Shown piece after piece: positions 16,912 to 25,866 of a DNA stretch of 64,000 nucleotides. Origin of the DNA: JAAXQD01 sp963790095 (GTDB lineage: Bacteria; Desulfobacterota; Desulfobacteria; Desulfobacterales; UBA11574). The DNA is taken from assembly GCA_963790095.1 (NCBI GenBank), contig CAWBNO010000007.1:35301-99300 (forward strand), read 5' to 3'. The notes beneath the pieces are model-generated. The model was not told the DNA's origin. It searched no databases and saw only the letters and a program-made list of their open reading frames with translations. Every line of letters begins with the position of its first letter. The stretch's first letter is position 1. Position numbers and translations under genes: made by a program.

Positions 16912-17580
16912 ATGATTGTCGCAGACAGAAAGCCGATCGAAGAGATCATAGAGGAGATCAAAGAACATGAAAAAATCCTCATCCTCGGTTGTAACGAATG
17001 CGTCACGGTCTGTGAGGCAGGGGGAAAGAAAGAAGTCGGTGTTCTGGCTTCGGCCCTTAGGATGTATTTCCTAAATCAGGGGCGCGAAGTTAAAATAGAT
17101 GAAATAACTTTGGAACGGCAGTGCGATCATGAATATCTCGAAGAGATCCGTGATTCGATGGATCAATATGATGCTGTTGTTTCCATTGCGTGCGGAGTGG
17201 GTGTTCAGTTCATGGCCGAAAAATATCATACCACGCCGGTCTATCCCGGTGTGAACACCTGTTTTTTAGGGGTCACCGAAAAACGAGGGTTGTGGACGGA
17301 AAGGTGCCAGGCCTGCGGACAATGTATCCTGGCACGTACCGGAGGAATCTGTCCGGTCTCCCGCTGCGCAAAGCGAATCCTCAACGGCCCGTGTGGCGGT
17401 TCCACCCAGGGCAGCTGTGAAATCAACAAGGAAATCGACTGTGCCTGGCAGCTGATTATCGACCGTCTTAAGGCACTGAACCGGCTCGACGATTATGAAC
17501 AAATCGACCCCATAAAAGACTGGTCCACGGACAGGGCCGGAGGACCCAGAAAAGTTGAAAGGGAGGATGTGCAGCAATGA
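16912..17580 (+). CDS. metV: MetV, MTHFR C-terminal zinc/Fe-S partner subunit, 222 aa
   Basis: The start at 16912 follows GAGAGG. The N-terminal motif ILGCNECVTVCEAGGKKEV, the segment VSIACGVGVQFMAEKYH and the C-terminal cluster CQACGQCILARTGGICPVSR with NGPCGG are those of the MTHFR C-terminal family (MetV), the Fe-S/zinc subunit that binds MetF and links it to electron carriers. In acetogens MetV and MetF form a complex with HdrABC and MvhD. The stop overlaps the metF start by 4 bp (ATGA), implying translational coupling and a 1:1 complex. Confidence 0.88.
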   Translation: MIVADRKPIEEIIEEIKEHEKILILGCNECVTVCEAGGKKEVGVLASALRMYFLNQGREVKIDEITLERQCDHEYLEEIRDSMDQYDAVVSIACGVGVQFMAEKYHTTPVYPGVNTCFLGVTEKRGLWTERCQACGQCILARTGGICPVSRCAKRILNGPCGGSTQGSCEINKEIDCAWQLIIDRLKALNRLDDYEQIDPIKDWSTDRAGGPRKVEREDVQQ

Positions 17581-18509
17581 AAGTAAAGACACCCAGCAAA
17601 CTGGAAAAGATTCTGGCCGCCGGTCACCTTGCTGTTACCTCCGAGTGCGGCCCCCCCAGGGGGAGCGATCCCGAGGTGATTGTTGAAAAGGCCAACCTGA
17701 TCAAGGATCATGTGGACGCCATCAATATTACGGACAATCAGACCTCCGTGACTCGAATGTGCAGCCTGGCGGCCTGTATAAAACTAAAGCTCATGGGACT
17801 TGAACCGGTACTACAGATGGTGACCCGGGATCGGAATCGCATCGCTTTGCAGAGCGACATTCTTGGAGCGGCGGCCTTCGACATACACAACATTCTCTGT
17901 CTTTCCGGAGATCACCAGAGCTTCGGAGACTGCCCGACGGGTCAGAATGTTCATGATATCGACTCCATTCAGTTGATTCAAACCGTCCGGCATATGCGGG
18001 ACGATGGCAAGTTTCTGGGAGGAGACGATATTTCCCGGCCGCCAAAAATGTTTGTCGGCGCTGCGGCAAATCCATTTGCAGACCCATTTGAAATCCGTGT
18101 TCCCCGCCTGGCAAAAAAAATTGCCGCCGGGGTGGAGTTTATTCAAACCCAATGTATCTATGATCTCGACAAGTTCGAGCTCTGGATGAAAATGGCCGGC
18201 GACCGGGGGCTCCTTGAAAACGTCAGTATTCTGGCAGGGGTAACCCCGTTTAAATCGGTGGGCATGGCCCGGTACATGAAAAACCGGGTGCCGGGAATCG
18301 AAGTCCCGGAGGAGATGGTAAAAAGAATGGCAGATACCCCCAAGGAAAAGCAACCCGAGGAGGGAATCAAGATCTGTATCGAGTCGATGCAGCGCCTAAA
18401 AGAGGTGGAAGGCGTTCGTGGATTTCATGTCATGGCCATTGAATGGGAAGAAATGGTCCCACAAATTGTAGAAAAAACCGGCCTGTATCCAAGGCCGAGC
18501 GTGGATTGA
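17577..18509 (+). CDS. metF: MetF methylenetetrahydrofolate reductase (second copy), 310 aa
   Basis: The start overlaps metV (ATGA). MTHFR-barrel features: LAVTSECGPPRGSDPEVI, DAINITDNQTSVTRM, PVLQMVTRDRNRIALQSDIL, NILCLSGDHQSFGD, AGVEFIQTQCIYDLDKFE and SVGMARYMKNRVPG. It catalyses interconversion of methylene-THF and methyl-THF in the methyl branch of the Wood-Ljungdahl pathway, here probably with the MetV/HdrA/MvhD partners as electron-transfer chain. It is about 20 residues longer than the first copy at 11.0 kb. In a sulfate reducer oxidising acetyl-CoA the direction would be methyl-THF oxidation. Confidence 0.9.
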   Translation: MKVKTPSKLEKILAAGHLAVTSECGPPRGSDPEVIVEKANLIKDHVDAINITDNQTSVTRMCSLAACIKLKLMGLEPVLQMVTRDRNRIALQSDILGAAAFDIHNILCLSGDHQSFGDCPTGQNVHDIDSIQLIQTVRHMRDDGKFLGGDDISRPPKMFVGAAANPFADPFEIRVPRLAKKIAAGVEFIQTQCIYDLDKFELWMKMAGDRGLLENVSILAGVTPFKSVGMARYMKNRVPGIEVPEEMVKRMADTPKEKQPEEGIKICIESMQRLKEVEGVRGFHVMAIEWEEMVPQIVEKTGLYPRPSVD

Positions 18510-18596
18510 TTCCGGGTTTGTTTTTTTGGACCGAAGATCCGGCGCCAAAAGCTATAAACGGAATTAAGATCCGGAATTAAAAAAAGGAGGCTAATT

Positions 18597-18983
18597 ATGA
18601 GTGAAAAAAAGAGAATTCTCGTGGTCGACGATGAGCCTGATTTCTGTTCGATCGTTCAAGGGCAGTTGGAAAAAGAAGGCTTTGAAGTTGAGGTGGCGTA
18701 CAACGGTGTTGAAGGTCTGGAAAAAGTCCATGCAAGTCCGCCGGACGCCATTGTCCTGGATGTCATGATGCCTGAAATGGACGGATACGAAGTGTGTAAG
18801 AAGCTCAAAGCCGATGAAAAGTGTGTCGACATTCCCATTATTCTGTTGACCGCCGTGGCATCCCATGTCACTTCCACCCGCTATTCCCATCGGGACGGGA
18901 TGAGCACCGAAGCGGATGACTATATCGCAAAGCCGGCCTCGGCAGAAGAAATATCGGCAAGTATCAAACGGCTTCTCGGCTAG
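18597..18983 (+). CDS. CheY-like single-domain response regulator, 128 aa
   Basis: AAAGGAGG precedes the ATG. It is a receiver domain only: acidic pocket LVVDDEPDFC, phosphoacceptor in AIVLDVMMPEMDGYEV, Thr/Ala in ILLTAVASH and Lys in YIAKPAS. No output domain is present. It sits between metF and the HdrBC-like gene on the same strand, an unusual place that suggests it acts on or reports from this redox complex, perhaps by protein contact. The cognate kinase is not next to it. Confidence 0.9.
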   Translation: MSEKKRILVVDDEPDFCSIVQGQLEKEGFEVEVAYNGVEGLEKVHASPPDAIVLDVMMPEMDGYEVCKKLKADEKCVDIPIILLTAVASHVTSTRYSHRDGMSTEADDYIAKPASAEEISASIKRLLG

Positions 18984-19100
18984 CCGAAAATCGACCGCCA
19001 TGTTATACCTGCAGCCGATTGTTTTCCATTGAAGGTTGATACTGCTCCATCTCCAAATTTCAACCTTCAACAGTCCATCTTCAATTGAATGGAGGCGATA

Positions 19101-20399
19101 ATGTCATCCCAGATTATCAAGATTAAAGGGAAGAAGAAAAGCACGTTTAAAGACCAGGTCATGGCGCTTTTGCCCGAAGGGGGGAACCTGAATCTATGTC
19201 TGACCTGCGGGCTCTGTTCTTCCGGCTGCCCGGCCACCGGCCTGGAAAATATGGATCCCAGAAAATTCCTCCGAATGGCCGCTCTCGGCCTGGACGATGA
19301 AATTCTGAATTCCAACTGGGCCTGGTGTTGTACCATGTGCACCCGGTGCGTTTATGCCTGTCCCATGAAAATCGACATCCCCGGTCTGATTTTCAACGTT
19401 CGAAAAAACTGGCCCAAGGACGATCAGCCCAAAGGTATCCGGGGGTCTTGCGAGATGGCCCTAAAAAACGACACCTGCAGCGCCATGGGGGCCAATGAAG
19501 AAGATTGGCGTTTTGTGGTGGAAGATGTGGCTGAAGAAGTGCGGGAATCCCAGCCCGGTTTTGAAGATCTCCAGGCGCCCATGGACAAGGAAGGTGCTTA
19601 TTTCTATCTCAACCAGAACTCCCGGGAGCCCGTAACCGAGCCGGACGAGATGGTACCGCTGTGGAAGATTTTAAATCTGGTGGGGGCTGACTGGACCTAC
19701 GGATCCAAGGGCTGGGCAGCGGAAAACTACTGCCTGTTCTGTGCGGATCTGGAAAATTGGGAAAAAATCGTTCGGGTCAAGGCAAAGGCAGTGGATGATT
19801 TGAAATGCAAGGTCTGGCTCAATACGGAGTGAGGGCACGAACTGTTTGCGGTCCGGGTCGGACTGCAACGATTCAACATCGAGCATAATTTTGAGTGCAA
19901 GAGTATCATTCAGTATTATGCCCAGTGGATCCGGGAAGGAAAACTGAAAGTTAATTCAGACTGGAACAAGGACCTGAAGGTCAAGTTCACGGTTCAGGAC
20001 CCCTGCCAGCTGGTTCGCAAGAGCTTTGGCGATCCGGTGGCGGAAGACATGCGGTATGTTGTCAAAACAGTTGTGGGCGAAGAGAATTTCGTAGACATGA
20101 CGCCCAACAAGTCCAACAACTACTGCTGCGGCGGCGGGGGCGGGTTCCTTCAGTCGGGATTCCCGGAATCCAGACGATATTACGGCAAACGCAAATTCGA
20201 CCAGATCATGGCGACCGACGCCGATTACTGTATTACGCCGTGCCACAACTGTCACGCACAGATTCACGATTTAAAGGAACACTACCAAGGCAAATATCAT
20301 ACGGTTCATTTGTGGACCATCATATGCCTTTCCCTGGGGATTCTTGGCGAAAATGAACGTGTATACCTGGGATCGGACTTGGCCGAATTCGGTTTATAA
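19101..20399 (+). CDS. Selenoprotein HdrBC-like (HdrD/GlpC-type) Fe-S protein, 432 aa
   Basis: The ATG at 19101 follows GGAGG. The N-terminal HdrC part has two [4Fe-4S] motifs (CLTCGLCSSGCP, residues 33-44; CCTMCTRCVYACP, 76-88). Two CCG-type domains follow: the first contains YCLFCADLE and then the in-frame TGA (19830-19832, codon 244) in WLNTE-U-GHELF, where homologues have Cys; the second has DPCQLVRK, NNYCCGGGGGF and ITPCHNCHAQI. The frame continues without interruption to 20399. It combines the HdrC and HdrB roles, passing electrons from HdrA to a disulfide or other acceptor. It is the last gene of the cluster, followed by a strong terminator. Confidence 0.88.
19846..19868 (+). promoter_or_regulatory. 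Bacterial SECIS-like hairpin in the hdrBC-like gene
   Basis: TTGCGGTCC (19846-19854) pairs with GGACTGCAA (19860-19868), nine pairs with one G-U, around loop GGGTC. Twenty-two nt separate the UGA from the loop. It is the strongest of the SECIS-like stems in the window. Confidence 0.75.
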
Positions 20400-20453
20400 C
20401 CGGTTTTGATCACGTGATACCGGTCCCCATATTACAAAAAAATCCCTACGATT

Positions 20454-20486
20454 AACCTGCCCCGGGAAGTTGGGGCAGGTTTTTTG
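20454..20486 (+). terminator. Rho-independent terminator of the met/hdr cluster
   Basis: AACCTGCCCC (20454-20463) pairs perfectly with GGGGCAGGTT (20472-20481) and runs into a TTTTTT tract. It lies 55 bp after the last gene of the cluster. Confidence 0.9.
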
Positions 20487-20541
20487 TTCCATATCAATAA
20501 ATTTTAATTCCGGCGCGGCCGGGTTAGGGCTTGGTTTTCAC

Positions 20542-21360
20542 ATGCAGGTTTTTTGCATATTGGGCGATGAACGGATCATGCGGTCAAAATCGCCGGCCAT
20601 CTTTTCAGCCATGCTGAAACGAATCGGGCTGAAAGCCGCCTATGTGCCGTTTAAAGTGGCTCCCGACCAGATCGGCCAGGCCCTGCAAAGTATTAAGGTC
20701 CTGAACATCGCCGGGGCCAATATCACGATCCCTTTCAAAGAGAAAGTCATACCCCATTTAGACGTTCTTTCAGAGGGCGCGAATATCATCGGGGCCATCA
20801 ACACCATTGTCTGTAACGGAGGTAGTCTCAAAGGATACAATACCAATGCCATCGGTTTCATGGATGCTATCGGCGACGCAGGGTTTGATTTGGAAGGCAA
20901 ATCAGCCCTTATTTTCGGAACCGGTGGCGCAGCCAAGGCCATTGCATTTGTTTTAAACTGGCTGAGAACAACCGCTATTTTTGTTGCCGGCCGGGACATG
21001 GAAAAAACCCGTCAAATTGTCGAACGCTTTGGGGGAGAAGCCATATCCCTTTATGATCTTCCCCATCGGACGTTGGATGTCAACATCGTGGTCAACGCCA
21101 CGTCGGTTTCAAGCCCGGACGAGGCCCCCGAGATGGCCACACTGCTTGAAAACATCAAAATAAAGGGCTGCGAAATGGTGGTCGATCTTAATTATGACCG
21201 ACGTGAAAATTTCTGGGAGGATTTGTCCCTGAGAAATGGTGCGCGGTTCATGGATGGGTTGCCGGCCCTGGCATATCAGTCCAGGCGGACCCTTGCCCTG
21301 TGGACCGGAATCCAGGTGCCGCCGGAGGAATTTTTGAAAGTCCTCGATGAAATTTTGTAG
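20542..21360 (+). CDS. aroE: Shikimate dehydrogenase-like protein (AroE family), 272 aa
   Basis: The family pattern starts at MQVFCILGDERI, so 20542 is chosen although no strong ribosome-binding site precedes it. Features: SKSPAIFSAML (substrate Ser loop), ANITIPFKEKV with the catalytic Lys, NADP-binding GTGGAAKA, and the closing GLPALAYQSRRTLALWTG with the substrate-contacting Gln. The usual catalytic Asp of the NTD motif is Asn here (GYNTNAIGF). This could lower activity or mark a paralogue with another substrate. Normal AroE reduces 3-dehydroshikimate with NADPH. It is a single gene after the hdr terminator, converging with ygiQ. Confidence 0.8.
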   Translation: MQVFCILGDERIMRSKSPAIFSAMLKRIGLKAAYVPFKVAPDQIGQALQSIKVLNIAGANITIPFKEKVIPHLDVLSEGANIIGAINTIVCNGGSLKGYNTNAIGFMDAIGDAGFDLEGKSALIFGTGGAAKAIAFVLNWLRTTAIFVAGRDMEKTRQIVERFGGEAISLYDLPHRTLDVNIVVNATSVSSPDEAPEMATLLENIKIKGCEMVVDLNYDRRENFWEDLSLRNGARFMDGLPALAYQSRRTLALWTGIQVPPEEFLKVLDEIL

Positions 21361-21401
21361 ATTTGAGGGGCGTCCCCATTATCGCCTCAATTTTAACCCC
21401 G

Positions 21402-23096
21402 TCACCCGGAACGTCCTTTGAGGATCAGGCTTTTTTGTTTTTCTTTGTTCCGTTTGTCCTTCTCAACAAAAAGCGGTTTCCCGCTGTCATAGGCTTTTCC
21501 CGTATAGTACATCAGGGTTGCCGGCGTCGACGGAGAGGGCGTAAAAATCTGAATCTGCCGGGGTTTGAACTTGAGGACCCTGCGGCTGAAGTGGTTTAAA
21601 CGCTCCATGTCCTGGAGTGTACATCCCGGATAAGCAGCGATAAAATAACAGGTTAAGAACTGTTTTTTCCCCATCCTGCGATTGATCTTTTCAAAACAGC
21701 GGAAGAATTCCATAAAGCTCTCAATGGAGGGTTTTCCCATGAGCGCAAGGATATGATCTTCGGAATGCTCGGGTGCGACCTTCAGTTGTCCGGAAATATG
21801 ATGCCGGATAATCTCTTCAAGATATTGAAGCCCGTATGTTTGATCTTTTATCACCAGATCATGGCGTATTCCGGAACCGATGAAAACCTTTTTAACCTTC
21901 GGCATCTGCCTGAGTTTTTTCAGCAGGACAATCTGGGGGAGATGGCTGATTTCCAGCTTATCGCAGACGTCCGGAGTCAGGCAGTGCTTGTTGCGGCATG
22001 TGCCTTTGGTTTTTTTTCGCTCGCATTCGATGCCGTACATATTGGCGGTGGGGCCTCCGACATCGTGAATGTATCCTTTAAATTCAGGATGGTGGGTTAA
22101 AATCGACGCTTCCTTCAGAATGGACGCTTCGCTCCGATCCACAACCCTTTGTCCCTGATGTACGGATATGGCACAGAAGTTACAGTCGCCATAACATCCT
22201 CTGTGAGTCGTTATTGCAAAACGGATGGTTTCAAGAGCCCGCACCGACCCCCATGCTGCATAATACGGATGGACGTCACGTTCATATTCAAGCTCATGAA
22301 TATGGTCCAGTTCCTCGCTCGTTGGCGGAAACTGGGGAGGATTCTGGATCAGATACCGGGTGTCCTGTTTCTGGCAAAGACCTTTTCCGGTTATCGGGTC
22401 ATTATTTTTATAAAAAATATTAAACATTTCAGTGAACTTGGCGCTGTCCACCGCAACATCCGGATGGGATGGGAGTTCTATGTAACCTTCTTTTTTTTCC
22501 GGGGCAATATAGCAGATTCCGCGGACATCCGTAACCGGTCGGCCCCGCCGGATGTTTTCTGCCAGTTCGAGCGTCGTTTTTTCCCCCATTCCATAGACCA
22601 GGATATCGGCCTTGGCGTCAAAAAGAATGGACCGCCGTATACTGTCGGACCGGTAATGATAATGGGAGGTGCGTCTGAGGCTCGCTTCAATCCCGCCGAT
22701 AACAATCGGTTTTGTCTTTTTGAAATATTGGCGAACAAGGTTGGTATATGCGATAACCGCCATATCCGGACGTCTGATATTTAGACCGCCGCCGGTCAGA
22801 TCATCTTGCTTTCGCCGTTTATTCGTCGCAGTATAATTGGATATCATGGAATCCATGCATCCCGAAGTAATTCCCCAGAAAAGATTCGGCTCCCCCAGCC
22901 GGCCGATATCCTTTCCACTGTTGATATCGGGCTGCGCTATTATGCCTACCGTGTAACCGGCGTCTATCAGTACCTTTCCAATGACCGCGACGCCGATATA
23001 CGGCGAATCCACATAGGTGTCTCCTGTTACCAGTATGACGTCCGGAGACTTCCAGCCAAGAGCATTCAGCTCATTTTTAGTTGTGGGAAGAAACAT
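21402..23096 (-). CDS. ygiQ: YgiQ-family radical SAM protein, 564 aa
   Basis: The protein begins MFLPTTKNELNALGWKSPDVI and carries GDTYVDSPYIGVAVIGKVL, GGIEASLRRTSHYHYRSDS and the radical-SAM cluster TTHRGCYGDCNFCAI (CxxxCxxC), all typical of YgiQ (UPF0313). The C-terminal part holds KVFIGSGIRHDL, VAPEHSEDHIL and IFTPSPSTPATLMYYTG. Family length is about 560-750 aa. The molecular function of YgiQ is not settled. It is on the opposite strand to aroE, 42 bp between stops. Confidence 0.92.
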   Translation of the reverse strand: MFLPTTKNELNALGWKSPDVILVTGDTYVDSPYIGVAVIGKVLIDAGYTVGIIAQPDINSGKDIGRLGEPNLFWGITSGCMDSMISNYTATNKRRKQDDLTGGGLNIRRPDMAVIAYTNLVRQYFKKTKPIVIGGIEASLRRTSHYHYRSDSIRRSILFDAKADILVYGMGEKTTLELAENIRRGRPVTDVRGICYIAPEKKEGYIELPSHPDVAVDSAKFTEMFNIFYKNNDPITGKGLCQKQDTRYLIQNPPQFPPTSEELDHIHELEYERDVHPYYAAWGSVRALETIRFAITTHRGCYGDCNFCAISVHQGQRVVDRSEASILKEASILTHHPEFKGYIHDVGGPTANMYGIECERKKTKGTCRNKHCLTPDVCDKLEISHLPQIVLLKKLRQMPKVKKVFIGSGIRHDLVIKDQTYGLQYLEEIIRHHISGQLKVAPEHSEDHILALMGKPSIESFMEFFRCFEKINRRMGKKQFLTCYFIAAYPGCTLQDMERLNHFSRRVLKFKPRQIQIFTPSPSTPATLMYYTGKAYDSGKPLFVEKDKRNKEKQKSLILKGRSG

Positions 23097-23228
23097 TAAG
23101 AGAAATCCAGGTCAATTCGTGTTTGTTGTGTGAAAGATGGAGAAAGGTTATGTCATCTAAGTGTATCGGTACAATTATTTATACAAGGTTCAATAAAAAA
23201 ACCGTCTTCGTTAACTATTTGAGCCCTC

Positions 23229-23324
23229 GGGGAGTTTTTCTAAATCCTTGAGTCTCAGCGGAATGGATGATCTTTTTTTTAAAAAAAGATTATCCATGGA
23301 GCGACTGATTTAGAAAAACTCCCC
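23229..23324. repeat. 96-bp foldback element after rluA
   Basis: The arms GGGGAGTTTTTCTAAATC (23229-23246) and GATTTAGAAAAACTCCCC (23307-23324) are perfect complements, and the centre folds again (ATGGATGATCTTTTTTTT with AAAAAAAGATTATCCAT). The element could terminate transcription from the pseudouridine-synthase gene or be a miniature mobile repeat. Confidence 0.8.
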
Positions 23325-23330
23325 AACTCC

Positions 23331-24038
23331 TCAACTATTTAAAAGTGATTTAAAATAAGCAGGAACCTTTGCCTCAAAGGTCATTTTCTCTTTTGTATTG
23401 GGATGTAATATGGTTATGGAGGCCGCATGAAGTGTAAGTCTCTTAATACCCTTGTCTTTTTCCCCATATATTTTATCTCCAGCTACAGGAGAACCTTTTT
23501 CCGAAAAATGGACCCGGATCTGATTTTTCCTGCCTGTAATCAGATCTATTTCAAGGAGACTATACTTTTTTGATTCTCTCAGAACTGTATACCCGGTCTT
23601 AGCAAGCTTACCTTTTTTAGGATCATCAACAGAATACATTTTATGAGCACGGTTTTCTGCAAGATATGAAGTAATTACACCCTCCTTCTCCGGTAACGTT
23701 CCATGAACTACGGCATAGTACTTTTTTTTAAATCCATGCCACTCTTCCTGAAGATAACGCTTGGCATTTTCATTTTTAGCAAAAACGATAACACCGGAAG
23801 AATCTCTATCCAAACGGTGCACAATAAATACCCGGTTTCTTGATTTCTGATTCCCTTTTCTTACGTATGTATTTAAAAGATAATAAGCTGTATTTTCTCT
23901 GACTTTGTCAGTACTCACGGTTAATAGACCACTCATTTTATCCACAACCAGAATATCATGATCTTCATAGAGAATAGAAAGCCCCCTGGGCTGATATCTT
24001 TTGGGAGGGCTTTTAAAGCTTTTCTGACGTTCCCGCAT
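23331..24038 (-). CDS. RluA-family pseudouridine synthase, 235 aa
   Basis: The catalytic motif HRLDRDSSG is complete (Asp is the nucleophile). Other family landmarks are LYEDHDILVVDKMSGLLT near the N-terminus, KKYYAVVHGTLP, ITGRKNQIRVHF and DKIYGE. There is no S4 domain. It would convert a uridine of rRNA or tRNA to pseudouridine; the target cannot be told. It is followed by the foldback element at 23229-23324. Confidence 0.92.
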   Translation of the reverse strand: MRERQKSFKSPPKRYQPRGLSILYEDHDILVVDKMSGLLTVSTDKVRENTAYYLLNTYVRKGNQKSRNRVFIVHRLDRDSSGVIVFAKNENAKRYLQEEWHGFKKKYYAVVHGTLPEKEGVITSYLAENRAHKMYSVDDPKKGKLAKTGYTVLRESKKYSLLEIDLITGRKNQIRVHFSEKGSPVAGDKIYGEKDKGIKRLTLHAASITILHPNTKEKMTFEAKVPAYFKSLLNS

Positions 24039-24360
24039 AATGTTTACTTAAGAACCTGTCCGATATGTTTTTAGTTTTCCAGTTATATTTTTAAGCCGCG
24101 AAACTCTCTATTTATGAGACAAAACAATGTTTAACGCTTCTCTTTCACAATCAAGGGTCAAACATGCCAATCGGGGTCGGGCCACGCGAACTTATTGTTT
24201 GAATCTACGGGTCTTATTCGACGCAAGTTTTAAGCGTTTTGTTTATTATGCCAAAATATTGCTGTGGCCCGACTCCCATTCGTTCGCATGTCTCATGCCT
24301 TGCATCTTCGGCAAACTCGACAATCGCTCAAATTAGGGTGAAGAACTTCAAAAAGAAGGG
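24039..24360. other. Intergenic, no supported gene
   Basis: It separates the rluA-like gene from the end of the frameshifted kinase gene. Open frames here carry no recognisable features. Confidence 0.4.
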
Positions 24361-25865
24361 TTATTTTTTAGCGGTCGTTTGGCTATTGACGGGAAGAAGA
24401 ACCGTAAAAAGGCTTCCCTTGCCAAAGGTGCTTTCCACACTGATGAAACCACCGATGGAATCCAGAAGCCCTTTAACGATGGGCAGCCCAAGACCGGTCC
24501 CGGTAATGTATCGGGTCTTTTCGTCCTGGACCCGGTAAAATCTTTCAAAAATCTTGTCCAGGTATTTATCGGCGATTCCGAATCCATTATCCTCAACGGT
24601 TACACGGGCATTGATTCCCGCCATATCCACCGCCACCTTTATTTCCCCGCCGTCCTGGGTGTAGTTGATGGCATTGGTGATCAGGTTTCCGAAGATACTT
24701 TCCAGGGCAATGGGATCTGCGGTGAGGACGGGGAGCGGATCTTTTGGAAGTCAAGTGTAAGGGACTGGTTCTTTTTCTTGGCCGAGGTGCCCAGAAAGTC
24801 TACGATATTTTCAAGGAGTTCCTCCAGCCGGACCGGTTGGGGCTCCTGGCAAATAATCCCTTCTTCGATCCGCGACAGATCGAGGAGATCTCCAATCAGT
24901 GAAATCAGCCCCCGGGTCTTTTCCCTGGCACGGGACAGAATGTGCTGGTCTTGGACCAGGTCATCACCAACCATATCTCTGATGACCAGGGCCAGCTGTT
25001 CATGGATGGTGGAAAGGGGTGAGCGCAGTTCATGGGAAACCTTTGCCACGAATTGGGATTTAAGTTGATCCAGAACCTTCATGGTGGTGATATCCACAAT
25101 ATTCAACACCGCTCCAAGGCACTCTTTTCTCTCGCCTAAAACCGGCTGCCCGCTGGCCAAAAAATGTTTTTCATCGGACAGGGAAAACTCATAATCCGGG
25201 ATATCGTCAAAGTCCACATGTTGCCCTCGAGATATTTCCATGACAAGGTTACAGAGTTTTTCGTCGTGCAGGTAGTCCTCTATGGGGCGGCCTGGATGCA
25301 AATCAGGACTCAGGCCGAGAAGGTGTCTGAAAGCCGGATTCATCAAAACCACCCGTCCTTTGGGATCGGTAACCACAACACCGCTGGGAAAAGATTCGAT
25401 AATGGTACGGATGCGGCTTTTCTCCGTATCCAGATCGGACAAGGTCCTTTGTCTTTTACGTTCCAGTTCTCCAGCCTCCCGGGTGAGGCGAATTTTCTCC
25501 CAGGCACGACCGACGACGATGCGGAGTTGATCCGGATCAAAGGGTTTGGCGATAAAATCGTAGGCCCCCTGTTTCATGGCTTCGATGGCGGTTTCTACGG
25601 TCGCATATCCCGTAATGACGATAACTTGAATTTTCGGGTATGTGCCACTGATTCGACTGAGAACCTTCAAACCGTCCATGCCCGGCATTTTCAAATCGAG
25701 GAGAACAATGTCGACGTTCTCTTTTGCCAGAACACTCAGCGCTTCATCCCCCCGGGACGCCTTTAGAACCCGAAGGCCGGCCCGGGTGAGAATCCGCTCG
25801 CAGGCATCCCGGATATCCTGTTCGTCATCTACGACCAATGCTGTTGCGTCAGGTGTTGTCTCCAC
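24361..25865 (-). pseudogene. Receiver-PAS-histidine kinase, split by a -1 frameshift
   Basis: A GTG start at 25865 is preceded by AAGGAG. The first frame encodes a receiver (ALVVDDEQDIRDACERIL, Asp in IVLLDLKMPGMDG), a PAS domain (GVVVTDPKGRVVLMNPAFRH) and the HisKA helix (AKVSHELRSPLSTIHEQL). It loses frame near 24742, just after LTLDFQK. The second frame continues exactly in sense (DPLPVLTADPIALESIFGNL) into the ATPase domain (VEDNGFGIADKYL, GTGLGLPIVKGLL). The shift lies in a run of four A where five restore the frame, so a sequencing slip, programmed slippage or a real mutation are all possible. It overlaps the preceding kinase gene and is probably co-transcribed. Confidence 0.75.
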
Positions 25866-25866
25866 G

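Noticed and set aside
20037..20399. A separate 120-aa Fe-S gene after the TGA of the HdrBC-like gene
   Set aside because: The coding sequence continues without a break from the TGA, and the ATG at 20037 lies in the middle of a CCG domain.
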